Shown here: piece after piece, positions 1-9,068 of the stretch
Numbering within the stretch: position 1 is the first letter of the stretch
Layout of the letters: each line of letters starts with the position of its first letter
DNA from: Phoronis australis
Taxonomy: Eukaryota; Phoronida; Phoronidae
DNA: 22,475 nucleotides
Direction: 5' to 3'
Assembly (NCBI GenBank): GCA_002633005.1
Contig: NMRA01000357.1
Span: forward strand, 27,592 to 50,066
Program-made: the position numbers and the translations under genes
The notes under the pieces: generated by a model
Told to the model about the DNA's origin: nothing
The model's database searches: none
Seen by the model: the letters and a program-made list of their open reading frames with translations, nothing else

Positions 1-173
1 TAGACCAAGGGGGGCTGTATTAGACCATGGGGGGGCTGCATTAGACTATGGGGGCTGCATTAGACATGGGGGCTGCATTAGACCATGGGGGCTGCATTAG
101 ACCATGGGGGCTGCATTAGACCATGAGGGGGGCTGCATATGACCATGGGGCTGCATTATACCATGGGGGGCTG
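1..173. repeat. Minisatellite, 18-22 bp unit, cut by window edge
   Basis: About nine copies of a unit close to TAGACCATGGGGGCTGCAT run from the first base to about 173. Copies differ mainly in the length of the G run (4 to 7) and by single substitutions. The array begins at the window edge, so its true length is unknown. The G-rich strand is the plus strand throughout. No coding role is visible. Confidence 0.93.
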
Positions 174-324
174 CACGTTTGATTCCACGCTTAGGCCGAT
201 CTCACAAAACCAGTTTGCTCACGAACAATGTCCCTTTAAGAGCCTAAAACATAATTTCTTATGTGATAAGGCCAGACACCGTTGTGCGTAGTTTATTCTT
301 TACCAAATTTGGAAATATTTGTAG

Positions 325-384
325 GATTTTGGAAAAACTGTCAGACTCCTTATCACTTATGAAGAGATTTTATAAATTTGAAAG
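325..384 (+). CDS. Possible internal exon, unknown protein
   Basis: A 60-nt block between a TTTGTAG acceptor (AG at 323-324) and a GTATTT donor at 385. Only one frame is open across it and reads ILEKLSDSLSLMKRFYKFE, a helical-looking stretch. It would enter with one base of a split codon already needed and leave with two bases over. That end phase does not match the next candidate exon at 610, so either another exon intervenes or this block is not real. I do not recognise the peptide. Confidence 0.25.
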
Positions 385-441
385 GTATTTTCTTTCAAGG
401 CATTGCAGAACTTATTGCCAATGTTATGAACGAAATAAACC

Positions 442-558
442 ATGAGAGTCCATCTAAGGATCAGTGACAAAGCATGGAACATGCCACATGAAGTAAAAAT
501 TGTAGTAGAGCAACAGTTCCAAGGCAAGATTCAAGTTGAGATACCACATTGTTTATAA
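442..558 (+). CDS. Short open frame of 38 codons, unknown
   Basis: An ATG-initiated frame beginning MRVHLRISDKAWNMPHEV and ending in TAA at 556-558. Its amino-acid composition looks protein-like (balanced charge, few cysteines), but it is short and has no convincing splice acceptor or promoter. It could be part of an exon of the candidate plus-strand gene, a small ORF, or chance. No family is recognised. Confidence 0.15.
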   Translation: MRVHLRISDKAWNMPHEVKIVVEQQFQGKIQVEIPHCL

Positions 559-609
559 ACTTAACCCTTGCTAAATTAAGAGCTCTAGTCATTTCATTCT
601 AGCTTGCAG

Positions 610-680
610 TACAAGTTGTGAATGAGTCATTTGCAAACCTCCGTCATCAGAGAAAGACCATTGGAACCATGGTGGCCAAC
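610..680 (+). CDS. Probable internal exon of an unidentified plus-strand gene
   Basis: A 71-nt block preceded by TCATTCTAGCTTGCAG (AG at 608-609) and followed by a GTAAAG donor at 681. The open frame reads (x)QVVNESFANLRHQRKTIGT followed by MVAN, a polar and basic segment typical of a helical region. The exon needs one base from the previous exon and ends on a complete codon (phase 0), which matches the phase-0 start of the block at 2210. I do not recognise the protein. The reading rests on splice-site quality, frame and composition only. Confidence 0.45.
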
Positions 681-744
681 GTAAAGATCTTTCCGCGCGT
701 CTTATCAGATGGAAATGCGGCATTTTTGAAGCAAGAATTTGCAC

Positions 745-985
745 TTCCATGTCAGTGTTTACCTAAACAGAGGATTGCAGGCAATATTTCTGGTATGATA
801 ATTGTCCCTTGGTTTACCTATACAGAGAATTGCAGGCAATATTGCTTGCATGATCATTAGCCCTTGGTTTACCTATACGGAGAATTGCAGGCAATATTGC
901 TAGCGCGATCATTATCCCTTGGTTTACCTATACAGAGGATTGCAAGCAATATTGCAAGTTTCATAATTATCCTTTGGTTTTGTTG
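745..985. repeat. Minisatellite, 55-bp unit, about 4.4 copies
   Basis: The anchor GTTTACCTA recurs at about 757, 812, 867 and 922, with a partial copy near 977, giving an exact 55-bp period. Each unit contains AGAGAATTGCAGGCAATATT or a close variant. Three of the four full units hold the perfect palindrome GCAATATTGC. The array sits about 65 bp inside the intron following the candidate exon at 610-680. Confidence 0.9.
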
Positions 986-1120
986 TGCAGCACTCATTGC
1001 CTTCTGAGGGCAAACTAAACTGAAAGAATGAAAATCTCTTTACAACAAAAATTTAGGTGAAATTCTCTCTTCTTTTATTTGATAAAAGTGAATTTTCATA
1101 TTTTGAACACCATGAATTAA

Positions 1121-1636
1121 GTTTTTGAGGTATCAAACACTTATGTACTTCCTTCTTGACACGCGCATGTTGTGTTCTAAGGTGGTGAGATATCAAACAC
1201 CTGTATTTCTTGACGCGCGTATGTTGTGTTTTAAGGAGATGAGATATCAAACACTTGAACTTCTTGACATGCGCATGTTGTGTTCTAAAGAGGTAAGATA
1301 TCAAACACCTGTATTTCTTGACGTGCTCATGTTGTGTTTTAAGGAGATGAGATATCAAACACTTGAACTTCTTGACATGCGTATGTTGTGTTCTAAAGAG
1401 GTGAGATATCAAACACTTGTACTTCCTTCTTGACACGGTATGTTGTGTGCTAAGGAGGTGAGATATCAAACACTTGTACTTCTTGACATGCGCATGTTGT
1501 GTTCTAAGGAGGTGAGATATCAAACACTTGTACTTCTTGACATGCGCATGTTGTGTTCTAAGGAGGTGAGATATCAAACACTTGTACTTCTTGACATGCA
1601 CATGTTGTGTTCTAAAGAGGTGAGATATCAATACAG
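1121..1636. repeat. Minisatellite, 54-bp unit (18 codons), about 9.5 copies
   Basis: TATCAAACAC recurs at 1131, 1191, 1245, 1299, 1353, 1407, 1464, 1518 and 1572, with a variant at 1626. Spacings are 60, 54, 54, 54, 54, 57, 54, 54 and 54, all multiples of three. Long open frames therefore cross the array on both strands, including one of 192 codons on the minus strand whose 18-residue unit contains KCLISHLLRTQHAHVKK. In the left part, two unit types alternate, making a 108-bp higher-order repeat. Units contain ACATGCGCATGT, a 12-bp perfect palindrome, or near variants. I read it as an intronic minisatellite rather than a gene. Confidence 0.9.
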
Positions 1637-2209
1637 TTGTAGTGTGTTAAATTAATAATTAGTTCAGCTGCAGTAACTGTGGGAACGTTTAAATTGTTTT
1701 GCAAAATACTGTTAGGAATTGTTATTAAAATTTTCCATTAGAGACTGTCAAAAATACAACTTGTGAATTTCATGAGAAAAAAATCAAAGGTTGCATAAAA
1801 CTAAAACAAATTGGCAATTTGTAACATTTGTTTAGATTTCAACTTGAACATTTTATATCAAACAAAATTGGCCTTCTTATTAATACCATCGTTTTTCTAG
1901 GAATGAACCTTTCTTTTTTGCTTACTGGTAATTATGATAAAAACACACGAGAGAATGAATTAGCAAAAAGGAAAAATCGAACACTACATGTTTGATGTTT
2001 ACTAATTTTACTTTTCAAAGATCTGTTTTTTTAGATATTTGGCTCAGACTAGCTGATAAGGTCCTACGTACATGTGTATCCATTTGTGCTTCGTGACATT
2101 TTGGGATTTTTGTGCATCTACATATTTATATGTGGGTGCATATTGCTCTAATTTCTGTTTGGGCGTCTGGGCTTTGGTGTCCACAGCTGTATCTCTTAAA
2201 CCCTCACAG

Positions 2210-2281
2210 GATCTTGATGAGATTTGGCAGATGTCTGTTTCTCTGATCCAGAAGTTCCTCAGCAAATTTTTATGGAACTTG
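2210..2281 (+). CDS. Probable internal exon of an unidentified plus-strand gene
   Basis: A 72-nt block between a CACAG acceptor (AG at 2208-2209) and a GTAAATA donor at 2282, in phase 0 at both ends. It reads DLDEIWQMSVSLIQKFLSKF then LWNL, an amphipathic helix-like sequence rich in L, I, F and K. An alternative acceptor at 2185-2186 (GTCCACAG) would add VSLKPSQ but needs a different phase from the exon at 680. The phase-0 join to 610-680 favours the start at 2210. I do not recognise the family. Confidence 0.42.
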
Positions 2282-2617
2282 GTAAATAACTTTCTATTAC
2301 AGAATTGATGACATGTTCCTGTTGTCAGATAGATTCAATGTATCTTGTGCCATCTAGTGGCTAGTTTTACTGTTTCTAGTTTGTTTTTGCAGTTGTGGGC
2401 ACATTTCAATGGTCCGCATTGCTCTTGTTTTTTACATTGTGTAATATGATTTACGTCATGGTGTTCCATGTTGTGTAATATTTCGTTGTAGTTACAGTTG
2501 ACAATATAGCTAATGACTTATCAACCCTTGATTTTGAACCCAATAACTGTTATAATGATCGTCCTGACACAAGTTACGTTCCATTTCATACCCTCTGTAT
2601 ATTCTGATCCATTTCAG

Positions 2618-3012
2618 GAATACCTTCACCTGGAGGCGAGGGATATTTTAAAGTCACCCTCCTGAGTCTAGATAGGAGTATTGAGTTGCAAACGGTGTTA
2701 CTGATACCAAGAGAAACGCAAGCAAGAAACTTTATAGAATTGCTCTCTGGTGTGGATGATTTTTCCTCCTTGCACCACGGTGGTGATGACACATCCAATG
2801 TGGGAACCTCGGGTCATCATGGTGACCGATCATCTGGATTTAGCGCGTCAGCTCAACGTGGTGAACGACTAACTAGATACAGATTACGTGACCTTTTGAC
2901 TAGTGCTCAAGAAGTTGGACGCAGAAGAGTAGTGTGTGTGTTGGATGCTTACTGTTATTGGCCAAAGGATCATGAACTTGTGCTTAATAAGGGATTTGTC
3001 ACTGGGTATTGA
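2618..3012 (+). CDS. Open terminal-exon candidate, unknown protein
   Basis: A 131-codon open stretch begins right after a good acceptor (CTGATCCATTTCAG, AG at 2616-2617, with pyrimidines and a plausible branch sequence) and ends in TGA at 3010-3012. It reads IPSPGGEGYFKVTLLSLDRS, continues with a G/H/S/D-rich linker near 2770-2850, and ends with an R-rich part including YRLRDLLTSAQEVGRRR. It needs one base from the preceding exon, so it does not join the exon at 2210-2281 in phase. Read in that exon's phase 0, the block gives only 15 residues before a stop at 2663. It may be the end of another transcript or a transposon fragment. No homologue is recognised. Confidence 0.3.
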
Positions 3013-3817
3013 GGTCAAGTTGTTGTGGGAGAGACGGTGAATACAATACATGTCAAATGTAATCAGGCAAAGTGACTTGTTAGTCCCTCTTGTAATGGGT
3101 GAGCGCTCGTTGAATTTCCTGTCATGATGGCCAAGTTCAAGTGGAATTGAGTAATCTTATAGTAGCTATGTCATGACGGGGAATTTACCTTATTAAAAGT
3201 TAACAATGCAAAAAGCCAATAATGCTCGGCAGATTTCTACACTTGTGTTCCTGGCTGTATTCCTTTTGGCAATAGGAATTTATGATATGGTTTTAAGTCT
3301 GTCATTTTAGAATGTTCACAAAGACATCCTTGTTGCCTCCATGCAAACATTGATTCTCTGCATGTTTTGCAAATACGCTGTTTCTTGTAATAATTTTGAG
3401 CCATTTTGGCATCATTGAAAGTTGAATAGAAGATATCAAACAGGTAACTAACTGCCATTTTCAGTCCAAATAAGGTGGGAATATCTCCTGGTAGTATTCA
3501 GGAAGGGAAAAAGTTTGTGACAATTGTGAGCAAGAGTAATTTTGTTCTGTCAGATTTCACAAAAAGTTGATTTTTGGAATGTTTACTTTGTTGCAAGCTT
3601 GGCTTGAATTGTGAAGAACCACCACTTACTACTCAAAATTTATGATAATTACTCAGAGTGAATAATTTGTACTCAACTGAAAGTACTGGAAATCCTGAGT
3701 AATGCTCAGTAGTATTGAGTTAAACAATGCAATTTGTATATTTCGAATATATTTTTGAAATATTTAATCACTTAAACTTCCACTTACAAAGTACACATCC
3801 TTCTCTTTTCTTTGCAG

Positions 3818-3885
3818 GTGACTATCTTTTTCAGACCACCTTTATTAGAAAACAAATTTGTTTACTGGGCTGTAGAAGCTGCTAG
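3818..3885 (+). CDS. Possible exon after a strong acceptor, unknown protein
   Basis: The best polypyrimidine acceptor in the left half (CCTTCTCTTTTCTTTGCAG, AG at 3816-3817) is followed by an open frame VTIFFRPPLLENKFVYWAV, continuing EAA. A weak donor GTTTCA lies at 3886. If that is not used, the frame runs on to TAG at 3962-3964. The start phase (0) fits the end of the exon at 2281. Joining onward from 3885 to the block at 4380 keeps a frame open, but not the more protein-like one. Function unknown. Confidence 0.3.
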
Positions 3886-3996
3886 GTTTCAAAGTGCACT
3901 TAAATTTTATTTTCATTGTTTTATCAAACCAGACTTTCATAGCAACTCAAGAACAATTCATTAGTCTGAAAACATCTTGAATGGACTTAAGTAAAA

Positions 3997-4216
3997 CTTG
4001 GTGGTCACCAGTGTCTGAGTATTACTGAACTGTATGTATACAATATAGTTTGATGGCCACCAGTGTCTGAGTATTACTGAACTGCATATATGCAGTATAG
4101 TTTGATGGCCATCAGTGATTGAGTATTACTGGACTGTATATATGCAGTATATTTTGATGGCCATCAGTGATTGAGTATTACTGGACTGGGTGTATGCAGT
4201 ATAGTTTGGTGGTCAA
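3997..4216. repeat. Minisatellite, 52-bp unit, about 4.2 copies
   Basis: GAGTATTACT recurs at 4017, 4069, 4121 and 4173, an exact 52-bp period. Each unit carries a version of TATATGCAGTATAGTTTGAT followed by GGCCATCAGTG. Two units contain the perfect palindrome GATGGCCATC. It lies in the interval just before the candidate exon at 4380. Confidence 0.9.
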
Positions 4217-4379
4217 GGTCTCAGATGGCTCCAATCAACATTTGGTTAGAATTTGTGTATTCGAAGTATGCCTTTGATAATATAGACAAATGTCAGTTTT
4301 GGCAGTCATTGTTGTACTATATTAAAAAAATTCCTATAAGTCTTTGATATATGGTGTAAAGATCTGTAACCCTTTTCAG

Positions 4380-4431
4380 CCAACAAAAGAGCAGCAGTTG
4401 GAACTTTTTGATAAGGACTGTGTGTCAACAG
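4380..4431 (+). CDS. Probable small internal exon, unknown protein
   Basis: A 52-nt block between CTGTAACCCTTTTCAG (AG at 4378-4379) and an ACAG|GTATTT donor. In phase 0 it reads PTKEQQLELFDKDCVST and leaves one G over. Another frame (QQKSSSWNFLIRTVCQQ) is also open, so frame choice is not certain. Phase 0 fits a direct join from the exon at 2281, and the composition of that frame looks more natural. The next exon is not identified within the window. Confidence 0.4.
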
Positions 4432-4596
4432 GTATTTCACCCAAGTAACACCCTAGATAATTAATGGAAAAATGTTATCTTGGATCACTGATTTAGTTGT
4501 GATTTCTACTTTGAATGTGGAAACTGTGTTATAATACCTTTCTTCTATCTACTTTGCCTTTCTGTATTTATTTGAGGAATCTACTCCTGAGTGTCA

Positions 4597-4775
4597 GTAA
4601 TACCATCTGTTATGTTTTTGTGCATTTATTGTATGAGTATACAAGAAAGTGACTGTGTTAGTAATGCCTTTGTTGTATCTATTATGTTTTTGTGTATTTA
4701 TTGTATCAGTATACAACAGTAAGTAATGGCTATGTTGTATCTATTATGTTTTTAGTGTTTTTATTGACAAGAAAC
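4597..4775. repeat. Imperfect tandem repeat, about 62-72 bp
   Basis: Three diverged copies carry TATGTTTTT at 4611, 4683 and 4745. The first two copies also share a TTTATTGTAT(C/G)AGTATACAA segment. Spacing is irregular (72, then 62), so this is an old, decayed tandem duplication in AT-rich non-coding sequence. Confidence 0.7.
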
Positions 4776-4870
4776 CCCAGAGGTAATAAACAATAGGAGG
4801 ACGATGTCCTTACAAGTTAAGCTTTTTATCTACATGTAATGGATATGGTAATACAATCAATTCCTTTTAA

Positions 4871-5105
4871 AGAGGCATGGAACGCTAAAGCATTCCAAAC
4901 GAAAGTACCACCTTGCAACCTCTGCTACAGAGTTATTCGCTTTACTCTGTGAGGGGATTTCCAGAAAAAATTACAAAATTCACGATTTTTGAAATAGGAG
5001 CGAAGGAAAAACTCTGTAGTCACCACAGAGTTTCCAATCTCCCTCACACTTATGATAAACGGGCACACGCGCTCACAGCTCATTCACAAACAGTTGAATG
5101 ACTCT
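4871..5105 (+). mobile_element. MITE-like repeat, truncated copy, TTAA-flanked at its left end
   Basis: The copy begins after TTAA (4867-4870) with AGAGGCATGGAACGCTAAAG. It is clearly homologous to the minus-strand sequence between about 10185 and 10425. Shared blocks include AACGAAAGTACCA, TTTCCAGAAAAAA, TTCACGAT, AGCGAAGGA versus GCGAAGGA, and a GATAAA segment followed by CGCTCACAG or CGTTCACAG. The right end of this copy is not recognisable, so it is probably truncated or rearranged. The short frame inside is not a gene, because the same diverged peptide appears in the other copy. Confidence 0.75.
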
Positions 5106-5173
5106 CTGGATATTAACGGCAGATTATGTGTGTGATCTCACTTTAAATCTGGGTTTCAATAGCACAGCATGAG

Positions 5174-5310
5174 CATGGGCGGCTCAGCAGTGACAAACGT
5201 GTGTGCTATAGCCCCCTCATGGTGCACCGTTCATAAACCATGGGCGGAGCAGCACTGAAAAAAGTGGCGGTCTATGCCCCCCAGCCCCCTGTGGTGCGCC
5301 GCCCATGATG
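5174..5310. repeat. Two 65-bp related units with a fold-back end
   Basis: CATGGGCGG occurs at 5174 and 5239, a spacing of 65 bp. The two units share AGCAGYRMTGA-like sequence, a run of AGCCCC(C) and a TGGTGCRCCG motif. The inverse CCGCCCATG lies near 5300, so the second unit can fold into a stem with a 9-bp perfect base. This may be the remnant of a small fold-back element. Confidence 0.6.
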
Positions 5311-5330
5311 ACGCAAGCCAGTGAGGCAAG

Positions 5331-7033
5331 CAATTTTCCAAACCGAATTCCAAGTGTATTTTAAAGTATATTTGAATACTACGATACCTTCACAAGTAGT
5401 TTTAAACAGTTAAGACACAAATCAATTGCCTTTTACTGTACAAGATGCTAACCCAGTCTGTGTATATTTAGAAGTTGATTGGCCTTGCATTTCTCAGTTG
5501 GTCATTCATAACAGGACAAATACCTGTTAAATTAGTTAGTTAAAAGCAATATTCATTAATAGATTCAAGTTCAATTGATATTGACAGTATTCCTGTTTCA
5601 GAATTACAACTGCCTTTTAATGACCAGCCTTTCCTCGAAACTCTTTAATGATGGAAATACGTGGGAAAACAATTTCCCTTTCCTCACATCTTAAAAACTG
5701 AAGGGATTTTTCGAAAAAAAAAGTATTGCAACTAACGAAATAAATATCTTAAAAACAAAACAGTTGTCAGTGTGACTAAGTTCCTTTAGAGGATTAGAAT
5801 AAACAATTGTCAGGGCTAAGAAAGGTAAAGCTGGAGTGTTTAATGGTGACGTCATAAAACTAATGGATTGATCGAGGAAGGGGAAAAGCCATCCAAATAT
5901 TTTTGCATTTAGAGAATAGACATTTTGTTAGTGAATATTCGTATTTTCTATGGAAAGCTGATAATACGAAAACTGAAAGTGGGGAAGAAGTACACGAAAC
6001 GAAGATTTTTTTTCATAGTTTGCATAATTTTAGGGAAGTTAAAAACTTTGATTTGGACACCTTTATGAGGGAAATACCGATTTTCTAAATTTTTGAGGGA
6101 CTCCGAAAAAGAAAGACTAAAATGCCTTTTTGAGTGTGGAGCGGTAACAGTGTCTTGAAAATGAAATATAATAAAAAGTCCAGGATCCGATGGTTTCACT
6201 ATTGGATTAATGAAATTTTTGGTGTAATTTAGGATATTGCACTGTGCATTCTTTGAACACAGGTTTTGCTTTAGGATAATGTCAACACAAAAAGGTGTTG
6301 TTGTAAAACTGTATATCTAAAGGATGGTATCAAAGTAATAAAAAGGAGACCCATGTCCCTCTAAATGTAACTAATAAATTGGCCTCAGTTTTTATTGCAG
6401 AACGTATTAAAGTGTAACTTGATGACTAATACCTTATCTCTGTGATTACTTGATCAAATTAGAAACGCAACATATAGCTACGATGTGACCACGAAGTAGG
6501 TTTAAAATTGCCAAACGTTTTTAAATACGAGCTTTGCGGCGAAAATGATCCGCCGCAAATCATTAAACCGTATCCAGTAAATATCGCACTTGGGAATAAC
6601 ACTGCATGATTTATGCTATGTGAGCCTGTGAGGTACGTCATTAGTTCCAAGGTCACCTATTAGCCGAATTTTTTGTTTTCACATTTACAAGTTGTCAACG
6701 AATATAACTGCACTTTGTTTAGCGCAGATGATGTTCAAATAGCTTTGTCGTTTAGTTCCTGCTATACATTAGCATAGTTAGGAGCATGCAAATACAACTT
6801 TGAAACTACATAGGGAAAACTGATCCTTGAAGACCAAACTTGGTTTATTTTGTGTAGAAACATAAGTGAAAACATTTGTGGTTTGTATAATCTTTTGGTT
6901 ACACTACATTCAAATCAAAAGTCTGAACGTTTATTGCTTATATATTTAGAAAAACGTTCTATTCTCTTTTTTGAAAGTTAATACAAAAAATTCTCGCCTT
7001 TTCGATTTTGTTTTTTTTTTCGTCAAAAGGTGG
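5331..7033. other. Intergenic stretch with no recognised gene
   Basis: About 1.7 kb of AT-rich sequence without a convincing exon, repeat array or RNA gene. The longest open frames (around 5903-6199 and 6459-6656) have composition and placement expected by chance. One exact hairpin is present at 6533-6559. A TTTTTATTGCAG acceptor-like site near 6400 is followed by only 14 open codons. The stretch separates the candidate plus-strand gene from the LINE remnant. Confidence 0.6.
6533..6559. other. Perfect 9-bp hairpin
   Basis: TTTGCGGCG (6533-6541) and CGCCGCAAA (6551-6559) are exact inverted repeats separated by nine bases. The stem is GC-rich in an otherwise AT-rich area. No U-run or known consensus follows, so its role is unknown. 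Confidence 0.6.
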
Positions 7034-8920
7034 TTTGATGTTTTTATAAAAAAATTAAATCCTGTGTTCTAGTAAATGAACAACCTTCTTCGTGGTTTGA
7101 AATTCAACGAGGATGTAGACAAGGTGATTCTTTGTCACCAAGTATTTTTGTACTATTTGCTGAAATTTTGGCGCTCATGGTTAGGTATAACAATGATATT
7201 AGAGGGGTTATGGTTGGAGACAGGGAATACTTAGTATCACAATTACACTTGACGCATGTGAGAGATCCTTGATATCTTTGAAATTGTTTAATTTCTGCTG
7301 AGGTTTCTGACCTCCGTGTACACATTGAAAAGACTTAAGCTGTTTGGTTTGGAATAAGGCTGGTTGTGTTGAGCTTATTAGCACTGAAGAAAATTTGTCT
7401 TGGACAACAGATACATTTCGTTTTTAGGTGTTAATTTTCATACAAACTTAGACCATGTTGTTGCACAAAACTATTAAGATATGCTAAAGGATGCAAACAC
7501 GTTGTTGCAAGTATGGTGACAGTATTTTAACAAAAAACTTCTACTATTTCCTAATTCACCTCAAGTATTTCTAAATAATTTCAAATCGATTTTTAGAAAA
7601 ACTTGGCAGTCACAACGCGATAAAATAAAGCGGACTAAAAGCTGTTCTAATCTATGACAGTGGTGGTATTAAAATCAACACAACGAGTGGGCGAATATAG
7701 CGAGGACCTTCGCTTCCTGCGACTAGAGGCTCCCTTTGGCCAGTCAGCTTCCAGGATATGTGCCCAACATCTTCTTTGAACTCACTCGCAGAAGATAATT
7801 CGGGTACTAACTTTACTCAGGTATTTTAATACCTGAAAAAATAAAGCGTGTATTTTAAAACACACAGTTTTTGTAAGTCTCTGAAGTTGTCTGTGATGTA
7901 TAAGAATACTCTTTCGACTACTAAATCCGGTCATTTATATAATGTGTTATACCCACACCTAAGATGTTTTAGCCGTTGTGTAGGAAATTTTGTTAATTTA
8001 TCTTTGGTAAAAAACAGCTTTGGGCTAAACTCTTTTAAAAATTGAATTCTTTTCTTTATAAAATTAAAAGATTCTATTCATTGTGTAAATGACTTTTTGA
8101 ATCAACCACTTTGGCCCAGAGGTCGGAGGCAAAAGTTTGTTTTTAAAACATTGTTACGAAAAAAGAATAAGGTTTATGAAAGATATGTATATAGATAACG
8201 GTGAATTTGTTGAATATAGCGGCGTTAGAGCGACATTGCGAAACTTTCACATAAAAGTATCGAAGAACTTAATAAGGTTGATTGCTACTGCACAGTTTTT
8301 CCCTCTACATTAGATTGTATTCGAAAATATATTAGGTACATTACAGGGATTTTCAACATCATTACCTAAGTGACAAAATCTGAATCGAAGAAGGCTGCAG
8401 AATGTAATTTTCCTCAAACTTTTAATTGAAAGTCTATGTATCTATTACGTTATCGTGTGATGAAGGATATTTACACTTTGGTGGTTACAAATTAGAATTG
8501 TCATTAGAATTATGTCAACAAAAATCAATTTAAGAGAAAGGGACAAACGCAGTTTTCGTGTGATAACTTCCTGAAACACTTTCACTTGTGTTACGGGAAT
8601 ATGATATCGTTGTACGTTTCTGGAATGCTATTGAACTTAGGGTGAAAAAGTAAGATCTAGAATTGCCTTTTAGCATGTCATAAAAGTCTATTGTCTTTGC
8701 ACTGGAGACATTCCAGAGTTAGATCCTAGAACTTTATTGTTGCTTTTACCGAAACAGCATAGATTTAATGTTGAATGTAATTCTGGAACTTTGAATATCG
8801 TAACGTTAATATGGCGGTCTTTAACTACTATAAAACACAGAAGTACATTACAAAAGGAATCTATCTTTACACTCTTTTCAGGAAAAATGGGAAGTGTTTG
8901 AATGTAACATGTCATAGAAA
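7034..8920 (+). mobile_element. Decayed, 5'-truncated LINE (reverse transcriptase remnant)
   Basis: From about 7041 one frame reads FYKKIKSCVLVNEQPSSWFE and then IQRGCRQGDSLSPSIFVLFA, EILALMVRYNNDIRG. This is the reverse transcriptase segment with the G-C-R-Q-G-D-x-L-S-P signature of L1/Tx1-type LINEs. The catalytic region just after (expected F/Y-A-D-D) is lost at a frameshift and stop near 7260. Further downstream, in shifting frames, are typical later LINE segments: a (F)LGVNFHTNLDHVVAQNY block near 7430, LLLFPNSPQVFLNNFKSIFR near 7545-7600, a DKIKR plus weak GGIKIN block near 7620-7680, and MYIDNGEFVEYSGVRATLRN near 8180-8240. Many stops and frameshifts make it non-functional. The 5' part is absent. 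The 3' boundary is uncertain. Confidence 0.75.
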
Positions 8921-8934
8921 TAAGAGGGCAAACT

Positions 8935-9002
8935 TGTGTGTCGGCGTACGTGTGTCTGTGTGCGTGTGTCAGTTTGCGTGTGGGATTTTTTGTGTACTGT
9001 AC
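8935..9002 (+). repeat. GT-rich degenerate microsatellite
   Basis: TGTGTG-rich sequence interrupted by C and A (GTGTGTCTGTGTGCGTGTGT and similar). It is imperfect compared with the tract at 13195. It lies at the presumed 3' side of the LINE remnant and may derive from its tail. Confidence 0.6.
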
Positions 9003-9068
9003 GGTAATTGTAATGTTCTGTTTATGCATTAAATGTATTAAAAGACAAATACTACGAGCTTAAAATCC

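Noticed and set aside
1-173. G-quadruplex cluster
   Set aside because: G runs are separated by 12-14 bases, longer than usual loops, and the pattern is explained by the minisatellite unit.
1053-1631. 192-codon minus-strand frame read as a repeat zinc-binding protein
   Set aside because: It coincides with a 54-bp minisatellite whose period is a multiple of three, so open frames on both strands are expected. Cysteine and histidine spacing does not fit a known zinc finger.
2393-2440. 48-nt exon reading LWAHFNGPHCSCFLHC in phase 0
   Set aside because: The acceptor is good, but the donor is weak and the peptide is cysteine/histidine-rich and short. There is not enough to list it.
4756-4782. 27-nt microexon after 4380-4431 (phase would fit)
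   Set aside because: It lies within a decayed 62-72 bp tandem repeat, so the splice-like borders are probably accidental.
4913-5101. Open frame in the TTAA-type repeat
   Set aside because: The inverted copy near 10165-10368 encodes only a diverged, differently broken version with no recognisable domain.
7104-7325. Minus-strand frame of 73 codons
   Set aside because: It is the antisense of the LINE reverse transcriptase remnant on the plus strand.
8688-9029. Minus-strand frame of 113 codons
   Set aside because: It is antisense to the LINE 3' part and a GT-rich tract. The CA-rich translation (T/H/A runs) reflects the microsatellite.
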